Shown here: positions 37,701 to 49,082 of the stretch, in pieces
How the letters are laid out: each line of letters starts with the position of its first letter
Position numbering within the stretch: the stretch's first letter is position 1
Assembly: GCA_007449985.2 (NCBI GenBank)
Contig: VIIQ02000122.1
Location: 1 to 64,000, forward strand
Reading direction: 5' to 3'
DNA length: 64,000 bases
DNA from: Desmodesmus armatus
Lineage: Eukaryota > Chlorophyta > Chlorophyceae > Sphaeropleales > Scenedesmaceae
Program-made: the position numbers and the translations under genes
Notes under the pieces: generated by a model
Databases searched by the model: none
What the model was told of the DNA's origin: nothing
The model's input: the letters and a program-made list of their open reading frames with translations, nothing else

Positions 37701-37886
37701 AGTCCTGCCAGCCGCGGGAGGCGTTCGTCCCTGTGGCGACGTCAGGCAGCCGCACAGTGTACAAACGCATTACAGAGCTGTGAGCGGAGCTGTCTGGGTT
37801 TTGGCAGTATCAACAGGGTTCATGCATCAACAGGCGGCAGAATGTTACTTGTGCAGGCAGCTGGACTTCAAGCTTTTGTGTCCTGA
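28767..37886 (+). CDS. Large P-loop NTPase-like protein of unrecognised family (~1,670 aa)
   Basis: Fourteen exons join in phase: 28767-28823, 29152-29342, 29592-29658, 29818-30044, 30371-30842, 31289-31536, 31785-31982, 32360-33466, 33943-34278, 34607-35210, 35523-35685, 35928-36095, 36392-37252, 37564-37886. A strand plus Walker A (ITSVALVGCSQAGKTFAINK, GKT ending at residue 42) starts the protein, and FVCVDA in exon 3 could be Walker B. Next comes a conserved region (TGGHGSEVNVAHRLW, VCLYGFGLTEDSPY, SAHESPHIMLWTNTVHN), then a long helical region (exon 8). Residues ~1000-1160 are an Ala-rich linker. A globular segment follows (RHDTYYVMKGADGGELKRSF), then a Gly-rich tract (~1280-1400) and a C-terminal PPVIISGIQLVSEGKLQLG module. 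The GTP-specificity motif (N/T)KxD is not visible, so GTPase versus ATPase is open. The C-terminus is uncertain: exon 14 stops at 37886 in the phased frame, but a more protein-like frame ends at 37783. A decayed paralog lies at 316-7625. Confidence 0.75.
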
Positions 37887-39749
37887 CATGCCCTCTGGTG
37901 TGTTGCTTTGTTTGATTCTGGTCGTGTGCTGTTCTTTGGCAACAATTTTGAAGGGCTCTCAGATGGTGGGCTGATATCCAGTAGCCGGCTCAACTGTATG
38001 AGCCCTTGCAATGCAGTGTTGGTTGCTGTTGCAGCAACAGGACTGTTCCAGAATGATTGATGCAGGTCATGCCGCATGTGACTGCAAGACCTGTGCATGC
38101 CTTGTGCTTCTTCACTGAGCGAGGGTTTTGGCCACACCATGCCCTCTCAGCATTGTGGTGGTGCGGTTGTACAGCAGCGGCAGCGTGGGGGTTGGATTTG
38201 ATTTGGTGCTCCACTCAAGATTTATTTGGCATGAGGTATGGTGCAGCAGCTGGCACTCCAGCCGGCCCATATGATGTGTTGGGATTGCACCAGCAGCATC
38301 ACCGTGCGGGATTGACCCGCTGCTCTGGTGCTCACGGGAATAACACTGTGGCGCTTGCTAGGCTCCTGTCCTCGGCTGCCCTGATTGAGTGTTGCTTGGA
38401 ATGCATGCAGAGGCGGCTGTGCCACATCTGCCCCTGGAAGCTAACACACTAATGGTTTCTGGCAATGCATGCAATCAGTGTTTGTGTGGCAGCATTCTGG
38501 GCACCTTTTCAGCCGCGCAGCTGCATATGATAAGAAAGCAAGCGACACCAGCTGCTGGCAAGTTGGTTTACCTTCTGACAGCTGTTGAGGCAGACCCTCC
38601 TGCCTGCTAGCCCAGTTGCGCGGCACTGCATTCTGTTGTCTTGACTGAGTTGTCTCAGGTACCTTTGAGCGGTTGAGTTGCAGGTTTGCATTTTGTGGGT
38701 TGTGCTGGATCAGCATGCATCGTCATGTCCACTTGTTGGCTTGAATGACACTGCATGACGCACATGGAACGGCTCCAGCGGCTGTCTTATAGCAGGCTGC
38801 CGCACCATTATGCGCAGTGCGCAGGCCGGCCTGCGCATGCCTAGGCATGGCTCACTATCATTGCGCGGGTGCTGTCTGCTTGGCGGGATCGCCAGACATT
38901 CCATCCCAGAAATAAGACCAGGTTGCTTGTGTACTGCACCATCCGGAGTGGCGGTGTTTTTCTGACTGGTGGGGCAGGCGGTGGGTGCATACGGCCAAGG
39001 GTTGAGCCCTGCATGGTGTTTGGTATTGATTGAGCAGAGGCTAGCTCTGAACAAGCGCGTGAGGCTTGTGGGGAGTGGAGGGCTGTTTTGTCCTGATATT
39101 GCTCATCATTGCTCCCTTACCGTTGAGTACAGCCAGCATGAACGGGATGGCATGATATCACGCTGTGTCTGCATCAATATTGTGCTTGGTGTTGCACTTG
39201 TGTGACTGCTGTGTCACATGGTGCACACCCGTTGCTAGCAGTACCCCGTCTGCATATGCTTGTATCATTGGTACACGTACATGAAGGGGGCATCTGGAAT
39301 GCTACCCCACCCCTTGGAGTGCAACTGTAACATCATGTAGTCATGTGATATGGTCTTGACACAGCAAGCCAGGGTGTGGGATTGAGCAACTACGGCCAAT
39401 CAAAACATGCCGTGACAAGCAGACAACCCCACAAAGTATACACTATAAGACACAAGAGGGTATCCTGCAGCAAAGTGTATCCTGCAGCAACAACAGCCTG
39501 GCGGCACAACCACTTGCATGACAACTTTTGTTGCAACCAACGTCTCAACTGCAACCCTCCACAATCAGACCGCCTACCTAACTCAACATCAGCTCCTGGC
39601 TTGCAGCGTTCCAGCTGCTTGCTCCAAACACACAGCTTAGTGTCTAACACAACCCACAGGCGACACAGTTCTGAGATGCGCCATAAGGGTGATAGAGTAC
39701 ACAGCAATACAGTACATCACCACCACCGGTTCTCCGCCAGCCAAACAGC
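37887..39749. other. Intergenic between convergent genes
   Basis: Flanked by the 3' ends of a plus-strand and a minus-strand gene, so mostly 3' UTR is expected. No exons, RNA genes or clear repeats. A small GTATCCTGCAGCAA duplication sits near 39460-39490. Confidence 0.45.
39326..39330 (+). terminator. Possible TGTAA polyadenylation signal of the P-loop gene
   Basis: First plus-strand TGTAA seen downstream of the P-loop gene, about 1.4 kb beyond its stop. The long distance makes assignment tentative. Confidence 0.3.
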
Positions 39750-42700
39750 CTAGCGCATCAGGTGCCCTGTGCCAGGCACAGCAGCCATGGGGTTGACAGA
39801 CATGCCCAGCGCCATCTGTGCTGTCGATGCTACGCCCGCTGCAAAGTCGGACGCTGCACGCCTGACGCGGCGCCTGTTCCTGTACAGGGTGTATGTGAGC
39901 AAGGCTGCTGCGGCTGCACCGCCAGCAAGCTCCCAAGGAGGCACATCCTGCAGGTTGAAGGCCTTGAGGGCATCCTGTGTAGTGACAACGGCAACGGGAG
40001 CAGCAGCAGCACGACCAAATATTCAAGCTCAGCAAGGTGGCAGCAGCCGCGAATGTCATGCATTGCTGTGCAGCCTGCACCCCGCGCAACATGTCAACTT
40101 GTTCTGCCTCGCACTGTCCAGCCTAGATGTCAGTACAGTCAAATGTGTAGCGATCCGGGCGCCGTAGTACTGCTGGCCGTCCCTACGGCGCCATACACAA
40201 CCCAGGCAGGCAAAAAAAATACTGTTACTGTTACTGTTGAAAAAAATATACAACCCAGGCATATTCAAGCTGTTCTGCCAGGAACATTTGATCTGCTTCC
40301 CTTGCAACATATCAAACCGGCAAGGCTGTCAGTATGTGTTCAGCGCCACCACTAGTCCTACCTGCACAGGCTGGGAGCTCCAGGCTGAGCTAGCTTTGTC
40401 AGACGCCCAGCTGGCATAGGAGCTCAACCGCGACTGCAGGCTGTCCGCACTCTGCTGCTGCTGCTCGGCGTCAGCGGCGCCCTCATGCTGCTGCTGCTGT
40501 TGTTCTTCCAGCTGCCCAGATTCTTGCACTGCTGCTGCTGCTGTAGCTAAGCTCGCGTCCAGCATGGCAGAAACTACCTCGCCGCGCACTGCAGCAGCCG
40601 CGACATTTGCCGCTGCCGCAGCAGCATCGCCTGCAGTGTCCCGCAGCCTGCTCTTGACACTGCTGCTGCTGTTGCTGTGCCGGAGGCCCTTGCTCCCCTT
40701 GTCTGGGCTGGCTGCAAGGCTGCTGCTGCTGCCGCGGCCGCCGGCTGCTGCTGCCGCTGCAGCAAGCTCAGCCGCAACTGCAGGGTCATAGCCTTGGTCG
40801 TTGAAGGCACCTGTTGGGGCAGCAAACATTGGTGCCCGGTGAGTAAAGGGTTCTGCAAGACTCCCGTTGTGCCCAGTCCAACAGACAATAGTAGTCGTCG
40901 GGAGTATTGAGGCAAGCCCAGGACCATGCAGAAGCAACCGTACTTGTTCAACACAGCTGCCAGCAACTAGGCAGCCCTAATGATGCCATGTCTTGCTAAA
41001 CTGCCTTACCTGTGATAGTGATGAAAGGGTTGCCGTCACCCCTGTCTCTCTGGCTGCTCTGGTCCTGCACTGCCACCTCATCAGGGCTGCGCCTCCAAGA
41101 GGCCAGAGAGGGAGACGACGGCACACGCTCACTATCCTGCAAACCGCACACCGCCACAGCCGCCGGCGGCAGGGCTAGCGCTGCTGGGGACGCAAGCGGA
41201 GACGTCAGCGAGCCCAGCCGTGCCTCTGCTGCAGCAACTGCTGCCACTGCTGCCTCTAGTTGAGCCCCTGCTGCTGCCGCTGCTGCGGCAGGGGTCGTTT
41301 GGCTGCTGGTTGAGCCCCCGCTGACGCTGCTGCCGTCGGCAGCACTGCTAGGAGCTGCATCCACCTGCTGCAAGTCATCTGGGCTGTTGGCTGAGTCCTC
41401 TTCCAGCTCCTGGCTCCTCTCTGCTGCAGGATGCAGGGACTGGTTGCTCAGCACACCACTGACCGAAGGGCCCAGCTCATGCAGAGCTGCCACTGCTGTG
41501 CTGGCAAGGGATCCGACCAAGGAGCCGGCATCAGTACCTCCACAGCAGTCCTGGCCTGCAGCATCCAGCATGTCTGAATATGCTGCGGCATCTGCTGCTG
41601 CGTTGCCGTTGCTGGAGTGTGCGTGGTTGCCCAGCTGTGCTGCCTCCGCTGCATCCTGGGTGGTCCAGGAAGCTACGTGCTCCTCTTGAGCCAACTCCTC
41701 GGCTTCATCCACCTCTAGCAGCAGCAACTGCAGGCAGCGAGCAGCAGGCATGAAACAGCCAGGGATGGCAGCAAGTGCAGCAGCAGTGGAGGTAGAGTTT
41801 GCAGGTGCCTGCCACCTGCACGGCAACCATGGGGCCCTGATTGCTGGACAAGCAGGCTGTGATTGTTGCAGTGTTGCATATTGCGACCTGGCTTTGCTGA
41901 CAACTGCAAGGCGGACGTGCTGAGCATGGGCATTGCTGTGACAGCAGCACAGCAGGGCTGTTGGCAAGCATGTGGGTTGCAGGAACTGCAGACTGTGTCT
42001 CACCTCCTGCTGCTCCTCTGACAGCCCTGCCCCTCCTCCTGTCAGCCAGTCTGCTGCAGCTTGGAAGTCGCCACAGAGCCCACTCAGCAGCTGGACAGCA
42101 TACAGCCTTGACAGCGCCAAGCAATCCTCACGGGTCACACCTAACAGCAGCCAAGCGAGTAAGTGTGAGGGAGTCAGCAGGAATTGATGCTGCTGCTGTG
42201 AGAGACACAGTGTTGGTGCAAGCTGAGCCGCTGCAGGAAGTGATGGGGCGTGTGGGTTGCAGGATCAAAGCTTCAGTGCCTGATCGTATGCAGCCAGCAG
42301 CAGTTGACAGCTGCATGGCTTGGGCTTCAGCTGCAGTGTTGTTCGTTCTGTGTGAGCCCTGCATGAAGGGCTCTGGATGCAAGCATATGAAGGAGACACA
42401 TGAGATACACGCGTGTCAGCTGCCATGCACGTACCTGAACCCTCTCCAAAGTGCTTGGCATCCAGGTACCGTTTCAATAGGACGCGGGCAGACTCCGCAG
42501 CCTCCAACTCCACAGCCACAACACCCCTGCCAAAACACACAGCAAATGTACAGAAGAGCCATAAGGACGCTGTGCACATCCCTCTTATGTATCGGCTGCA
42601 TTCAGCACCTGCAGACTTGTACTAGGGGGGGTGTTCCAAGTTGCATCGGCAAAAACAGCAACAACTCACCACAACAGGACTGCAGTGACAGGGAGCTGCT

Positions 42701-42956
42701 CCAGCACCAGCCCAGCCTCGTGCAGTAGTGCAGTAAGATCTGTAAGCTTGTCATGGAAGTGGAAGTCTGCTTGGATGAGCACGTTGATGGCCCTGGCCTT
42801 GTCTGCTGTCACTGCTGTCTTCAACTGCAAGACTGTCCTGGCCAGGGAGCTAGCCTCATCCACAAGACCGCGCTGTAGGGCGTCTTCCGCATCACCCAGA
42901 AAGCGTTCTGTGTCCCCCTGAACCCCCAGCGTGCTACCGTTAGCTGCTTTGGACAT
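39750..42956 (-). CDS. Tail-anchored protein resembling peroxin APEM9/PEX26
   Basis: APEM9 (plants) and PEX26 (animals) anchor the PEX1-PEX6 ATPase on the peroxisome so that import receptors are recycled. Six exons (42956-42670, 42526-42435, 42140-42004, 41727-41010, 40810-40362, 39974-39750) join in phase to 635 aa from MSKAANGSTLG. The N-terminal ~180 residues are helical (RYLDAKHFGEGSG, LYAVQLLSGLCGDFQAAADW), like the TPR-type head of APEM9/PEX26. A long Ala/Ser/Gln-rich middle follows. The last exon has a membrane helix (LAGGAAAAALLTYTLY, about 577-592), a basic flank RNRRRVRRAAS, and a C-terminal MALGMSVNPMAAVPGTGH. The VNPxAAV tail is, from memory, what closes plant APEM9 proteins, and it is the main reason for the call. 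Middle-region low complexity prevents firmer assignment. Alternative: some other tail-anchored adaptor. Confidence 0.55.
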
Positions 42957-44169
42957 CGATGTTGGTTGTGCTGCTTGTCCAGCTTTGGTTTGTCCGATGC
43001 TGAGCTGACAAATCAAGCAGCATCGGATGTCTAACAAGCAGAATATGGACCGGTTGAAGGACAAGGTCGTTGCGGTCAATGTCCAATGTTTTCGGACTGC
43101 CCAGTTGAAGATAGCGGTAAGCATAAGTGTAAAAGCACGTGTGCTTTGGGCATTATGGGATTCGGACCCATCACGGTGTGTGTGGTCGCCCACAGACACC
43201 GCGGCACCAAGCCAGCCCTGAGGGGTGGGTGGGGGGGTGCGGCTTGCGGGCCGACCCACACCACGCCACCCCAGTGCAGAATGCAGTGCATGCCTGCTGC
43301 TGTCTGCTAGAGCAGCTGAGCTGACTGTTGCTGCATGCCACATGCAAGCTTGCTGGCAGCTGCGTCCTACCTGTAGATGGGTCAAGGACCCATGTGGTTG
43401 TCACGACCACCTCTGCCCCCTTATGACAGCCATCCAAGCACTGCAGAGGGAGCCACCGGTGCAAGGCGCTCTGCAGGCTTGGCATCCACTGTCCAGGGGC
43501 ATTGGTGACGTACGCTGTCATACTGTAACTGTAAGGCCCACACCAGCTTCAACAGGATCCCCAGGGCAGGAGTGCTCAACACCCCCACCCTTCACCTGAG
43601 GCCCAAGGCGTTACCCTGGGAGCTGGCACACTGCAGCAGGGCTGGGAGGCCACTGCTGCAGGGTCGTCTGGTGCGCTAGGAGGTACTGCTCCACCAACAG
43701 CCAGTGCCGCAGTGGGGTGCTGCAGCACTGTCACACTGCAGGGGTGTGTTTTCACGCCAATGTGACCTACCAGGTCGTGGGCGTGGCTGTTGGTGAAGAC
43801 TGCCCTCCAACATATACGGGTTCAACCGCAACCAGTGATGTGGGTGTGCCGGGAGGCCTGGCTGAGCATGCATGAAAGCTGCTGACAGATGGAGCTGCTT
43901 GGGGAAGAGTTGCTGCTGCATGCTTGCTTGCTTGTGCTATGATGAAAAACACATTGGAGCTCCACACTCATGCAAAAAGTGAATACTAGGCGCAAGCATG
44001 CAGCAATCGGATTGGTACTAGTACACGAGCAGTACTGCTCGTGTGGGCGGTGAATTGCATTGGTAAGCAGCATGGCAGCTTATCAACCAAAGATAGCGCA
44101 TTTTGAATGCTGCAATATGAAGAAGTATGAATGAATGAGTCCGCCAAGGGGCTGCCTTTTGTACCCGAA
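42957..44169. other. No resolved gene; possible minus-strand exons
   Basis: Two minus-strand segments look exon-like but could not be chained. About 43530-43382 encodes QWMPSLQSALHRWLPLQCLD and ends TTWVLDPSTG before a GT donor. About 43800-43630 encodes HAHDLVGHIGVKTHPC. They may belong to a small gene transcribed toward the APEM9-like gene, or may be remnants. A T-arm-like palindrome around GGGATTCGGACCC (43150-43180) is noted separately as rejected. Confidence 0.25.
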
Positions 44170-44390
44170 AAGCCAAACTTTGCCCTAAGCCGCAGGCTGT
44201 AGGCAAAGTGCTGTTGTCGCTGTGCAGAATCTATGTATGCTGGATGCTCCACACGGTCCAGCTGGGACGTGTGACCGGTCAACGCTGGACCGTGTGACCT
44301 CGAGGCCAATTGCCTATAGTCCCAGCAATTGGCCTGCCTTCTTGTTGCGTTTTTTCCTGGGTAACTGTGTGCTGACATAGCTCTTCGCTT
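44170..44390. repeat. 221-bp repeat with two hairpins, copy 1
   Basis: By eye identical over 221 bases to 48417-48637, in the same orientation. It contains a 13-nt perfect inverted repeat (CACACGGTCCAGC ... GCTGGACCGTGTG) followed by a second, 9-nt one (GCCAATTGC ... GCAATTGGC). It ends GCTGACATAGCTCTTCGCTT. The flanks differ completely. Confidence 0.92.
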
Positions 44391-46465
44391 TGCACACAGG
44401 CAAGGTTCTCCTTTCGCTAGTCAGATCGAATCGGACGGATCGACGTGTTCGTTCTCAGATGGACTCCAATCTAGTGTCATGGTCCTATATATGCTACTGT
44501 GGAGGCCCCACACGGCAGGCGTGGTCCAGCAGCCAGGAGGCCTTGGCAGCAGCAGCATCAGCAGGCGACTTGGCTGGCGGACTCGATGGCATTACCTACC
44601 GCCCTGTTGGACCATGTATCACGCAGCTGCTACGGACAGACTTCAGCCCATGGGCGGTGAGCTGCACTGGAGTTCACCTGCTGGGCATCTGCTTTTGCAT
44701 GCATGCATGAATGTGTGGCCAGGCTGGCAGCTACTGGGCAGCTGCGGATGACGCATGTGACGTCATCATGCATCTGTGGCCGGGGTGGCAGCTACTGAGC
44801 AGCTGCGCATGCATGCATGCATGTATGGATGTGTGGCCGGTTTGACGGATTTTGAGCAGCTGCTTATGTATGCATGCATGGATGTGGGATCGGTCTGGCA
44901 GCTGCTGGTATGCTGTGCATGGCATGCATGCTGCTCTCCGGCTGATTGCTACACATTTTTGCCGGGCCGTTGCCGCTCAGTCTGCCCTGCTGCTGCTTGG
45001 GACTGTTCAGGATGATCTGTGACCAGTGTGATGCTGGTAGGGGTCTGCTTTGTGATGGGGCCTGTGCGTTCGTGTGCCCATTCACGCCTGCATGCTGTCG
45101 ACCTGACCAGTATGATTGCACAGCAGGGAGCACTGCTGGAAAAAGCAGCTGGAGGCGCCTGCTGCATCCTCCGCCTGAGGTGCCCATTGCCCTGTCATCC
45201 GTTGCTGTTGTGAAGGGCAGACTTTTGGACCCATCGGCCAGCAGCTGAAGGTCGCAGATACTGGTGAGTGCTCCGCACGCTTGGCTTTCACCGCTCTGCT
45301 GTAGGTCATACGAGCTTCACCGGCCCGTGTAGCTGGTCAGCAGTTTGCCAGGGCACTGGCCAGGTCCTCTGCAGCAGACATGCGCCGCTGATGGGACGGG
45401 GTTGTGCTGTCAGCAGGATGCCATTTACTGTGCCTGGTTCATACCAGGCGTGGTGAGGCCTGAGTGGGCCACCATGCTGTGGTTACCGCAGTACTGCCGG
45501 ATGACAGCTGTGCATTCACCTCGGATGGACAGCTGGCAAGCATGTGCCAGCCAGTCACTGATGTCATGGACATGTCACAAGCCACCTGACTTGCTTGCAT
45601 AGGCGTGGAGTTGCCGCGCGCTCTGCTGCTGCTGTCAAGCTGTTGTGCAGGTTGTGCAGGGCCTTTCGGGGTGTTGTGGAGCTTACGGTGTGTTTTGGGG
45701 GCGGCCCCATCGCGCGGTGCCTTGCACAGGGGGGCGGGCACTTGGAGCTTGGGGCATGGCATGCATGTGTACTGCCTGCCCAATGGGCCCTGTGACATGG
45801 CTGTGTGTTGTCTGCTTGTTGGGCTGTCTGCCATACATCTGCCACGTTGGTGACTGCGTGCCTGGTGAGCCACAATACTGTGGGCTGCCCGTCAGGGTGC
45901 ATGGCATCCCTGTTTACTGCTGGTGGCAACAGCTGTAGGTGGAGTCATGGCCTGTTGTTATTGTCCTCCTTCCTGCTCCCTAAAGGCTATTGCTTGGGCG
46001 ACATGTATTGTCCCTCTCCCTGCTTGCACATGTGCCCATTCCCCTCTGCTCTGCTGGCCGCGTGGCATGGCAGATGCTCCTTGGCACGGACGGTAGTTAC
46101 TGTTGGGTTGGCTCTACTCGACACCGCTAAACTGGACTTGTTATAGCAGGCAGGGGTGCTCGATGGGGACCTCTCGAACACTGGCTTGCACGAGTGTGCA
46201 CGGGTACTCAGAGCATAAGCATCCGGACCTCGGCTGCGGCTTGGAGTTCATGCATGGCCTTGCCCGTTGGGGGGTGTGGCGGGCCTTTGTGCTGACTGTC
46301 CGTTGGGATACTTGACATGCCGGTGGCATGCTTCTAGCGGCAGCAGGTGTGCTGCCTTACACTGGGCTGCATGGCATGCGTGATTGCTGCCGGCCCGCTA
46401 CGCTGCCGTGCAAATCCGTGAATGTGTGCTACCTGCCGCTGGGCTACGAGATGGCATTTGTGTAA
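44391..46465 (+). other. Candidate Cys-rich secreted-protein gene region (not modelled)
   Basis: Several plus-strand segments look coding but I could not join them reliably. About 44458-44658 encodes MDSNLVSWSYICYCGG and TQLLRTDFSPWA before a GTGAGC donor. About 45010-45150 encodes CDQCDAGRGLLCDGACAF. About 45850-45937 encodes GDCVPGEPQYCGLPVRVHG and ends VYCWWQQL-stop. About 46370-46463 encodes VNVCYLPLGYEMAFV-stop. Similar short VYC/VCY-LP phrases recur, suggesting a repeated Cys-containing module. TGTAA overlaps the last stop, and another lies near 46550. Function unknown; the area could also be a degraded gene. Confidence 0.25.
44701..44935. repeat. Imperfect ~65-70-bp tandem repeat, about four units
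   Basis: Units contain ATGTGTGGCCGG..TGGCAGCTACTGAGCAGCTGC and GCATGCATGCATG, repeated with substitutions and small indels. Confidence 0.75.
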
Positions 46466-46909
46466 CAACCCCGCACCGAGTGTCTGGTGGAGACTGTGCT
46501 GTGCAGGATGGGATGGGGTGTTGCATTCCTATGCTGCTGATAACTTTGGTGTAACTTTGATTTGACTTGAATTGCTGATGCCCTTGCATGCTTCTGCCTT
46601 GCCTGCTGGCCTTGGAATTGTCCGCTGGCAGCCCTGGCAGTCTGCGCAGTTTGCAGAGCGTTGTTTGGGAATACACACGCTGCTTCCTGAGTACTCTCCA
46701 GTGAGCCAAACCTATCCAGAGCGTCCAATTTTGTGATGGGCGTTGCCACCAAGATTCGAACCCCGCACCTCATGATTGGAAGCGTCATACTGTCCTCTTG
46801 AGTCCCAGCCCTCTTCCTTGAATCTCCCTGTCAGGGTCTGCCTATCTCCACTGCCGTCCTCATCTCCCTTCCGCAAGTCCCGCATGAGTGCGGTGAGCCC
46901 TATGCATAG

Positions 46910-47940
46910 GTGTGGGATGCTGCCAGGTTATGCCGGGTTGATGCGGTGGGCTGGCGGGCTGCTGCACAGGGATCCTCAATGCGCTCGTCCGCTGGTACGT
47001 TGTCCGCCGTATGCGGCCAGGATGGTGCAAGACGGACCTAACGTATGTTGTTTAAACGCTGTGTAACACTCTGATGTGTGGCTGCTGCCATCAGCCCTGC
47101 TTCTATGCCTTGGCAGCTGCCATGGCCGTCCACTTTCGAGCAGGCCACTGGCTGCACTGCTTGCCTCCCATCCTGCCTCCCTTGCCATCTGCCTACCAGT
47201 GTGGCGACTCCCAGCGATACACCTACTCCTGCCGGTGCACATGAGGTTGCAGTATCTATGGAAGACGTGATCTGATCAGGGCACATGACATTGGCCCCTT
47301 GCGTGTGATGTGCATGCCGTAGAGCGTTGGACAACAAGTATGCCATTGTCTCACATGTACAATACCATTGCGCGCTGTTTTCCCCCCAGCGCGCTGCGCG
47401 CATGTCCCTGTTCCCCTGCGGGATGCTGGCAGATCACGCCGGGTTGGTACAGTAGGCCGTAGGGATGCTGCCCCGTGATCCCGAGTGCGCTTGTACGCTA
47501 GTATGCTGTGCACTTTGTGTCTGCCGCTGTATGCGCCAGGGTAGTACATGATATACCGAACGTACGTTAGTTTGCGCTCTGTGTCACTCCCAGATATGTG
47601 GCTGCTGTTGAGATGGGTGCTGCCCCATGCCTCCTCTCATGTGCTGTGATGGCTGTAGGGCGGTGCTGCAACGTCCCTCCTCGTCATCCATGCGTTTCAA
47701 GCTGCCATTGCCCTGCTTCTGTGCCTTGGCAGCTGGCCGCGAGCATGTAGCACCTCCCATTGTTGCCCCCAAGTCTGCCGGGGAGGTCGCAGTATCTACA
47801 GGTGGACGTGATCTGATCACAACGGATGGTGTTGGCCTGTGTGCGTGATGTGTATGCCGTCGGGCGCTGGACAACAAATATCTCATTGTCTCCACTGTAC
47901 CATTCAACTGCTCGCTGCTTTTCCCCTCGGTGCGCTGGCC
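46910..47940. repeat. Diverged direct duplication of a ~500-bp unit
   Basis: 46910-47400 and 47420-47940 align in order. Shared landmarks are GGGATGCTG..ACGCCGGGTTG, GATGTGTGGCTGCTG, CCCTGCTTCT.TGCCTTGGCAGCTG, GAGGTTGCAGTATCTA, GACGTGATCTGATCA and GGACAACAA.TAT..CATTGTCTC. Many substitutions and one indel block separate them, so the duplication is old. Confidence 0.75.
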
Positions 47941-48351
47941 GCGTGTTGCCACATACCCTTCTATGTCACCTTTACTTGCTGCTATGTGACCAATTCCTGA
48001 CACTGCCTGGACTGTGAGGGTACAACGTGCGTGCTGGGGTGCGAACCTGCGCACAATAGCGTTTTGGGCCCTTCTACGCTGCCTACACGACATTTCGAGC
48101 ATCATACAGTACGGTAATTGGGGACGGAGTCCCGACCTCGGCACTAGCCAGCGCGTCAGGGGCTCATGAGGGTTCCCAAAAGGGCCTGTCATACCCCAGT
48201 TTCTCAGGTCTGGTGCGAGGGCGACATTTTGCTAAGTATGGTTGTCGGCCAGACTGTGCTGGTTGGCTGTACTGGGTTGCAGCCAGGGCCCTTTGTGCCT
48301 GGGTGAGGAGGCCAGGTCGGCTGGTCGGTTGGCGTTGTGCTCTTGGGAGGG

Positions 48352-48418
48352 TAACGCCTGTAACACCTTCAATACCTTCAATCTTTCAGGTCCACTACTT
48401 GCCTTGCAACAGCGACAA
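48352..48418. repeat. 67-bp repeat, copy 1, abutting the 221-bp repeat
   Basis: Starts TAACGCCTGTAACACCTTCA and ends CAGCGACAA. It matches 49083-49149 by eye without mismatch and runs directly into the 221-bp repeat copy. Confidence 0.9.
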
Positions 48419-48637
48419 GCCAAACTTTGCCCTAAGCCGCAGGCTGTAGGCAAAGTGCTGTTGTCGCTGTGCAGAATCTATGTATGCTGGATGCTCCACA
48501 CGGTCCAGCTGGGACGTGTGACCGGTCAACGCTGGACCGTGTGACCTCGAGGCCAATTGCCTATAGTCCCAGCAATTGGCCTGCCTTCTTGTTGCGTTTT
48601 TTCCTGGGTAACTGTGTGCTGACATAGCTCTTCGCTT
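48417..48637. repeat. 221-bp repeat with two hairpins, copy 2
   Basis: Same 221 bases as 44170-44390 in the same orientation, 4.2 kb apart. Near-perfect identity implies a recent duplication or insertion, or ongoing homogenisation. Confidence 0.92.
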
Positions 48638-49082
48638 CCCACCCTCCCTCCCATCATGGTGTACTCCCTTGAGCCCCCCTCAGCTCTTCCATGCCAACGC
48701 CAGCCCGACCTGGCCTGTAGGCTCCAGGGCAGATGCTCAGGTGTGACAGCAGGCAGCTTGTGCACCTGAGGCAGAAGGTGCACGTATGCATCCAGGGTTT
48801 TGCAGCCCTGCCCTTTCAGCCATTGGACACACTGCCGGCCTGACTTGTGCTCTTGGAGATTTCCTGGGTGGTGGTGGACCTATGTCCAGAGAATGGAAAT
48901 TAAATGCCTACATGCAGGACTTAACGGCTGATGCCTAACCTTCTGTATGTCGACAGTCTACTGCAGGTAGATCCAAGGTCACAGAAGGCAGAAGGCTGGA
49001 GGAGAGCAGTACGGTAGCAGTTGAGACGTCAGTGGTAGTTGAGAGCGGAAAGGAGAATACGAACCCCTGCCCGGAACGCATA

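Noticed and set aside
43140..43200. tRNA T-arm-like ATGGGTCCGAATCCCAT on the minus strand
   Set aside because: The stem is perfect, but only about 15 bases separate it from any possible acceptor strand, too short for a tRNA.
46735..46815. tRNA-like GGGGTTCGAATC motif on the minus strand
   Set aside because: The T-stem pairs poorly (CGGGG against CTTGG), and no matching acceptor or D arm is found upstream.
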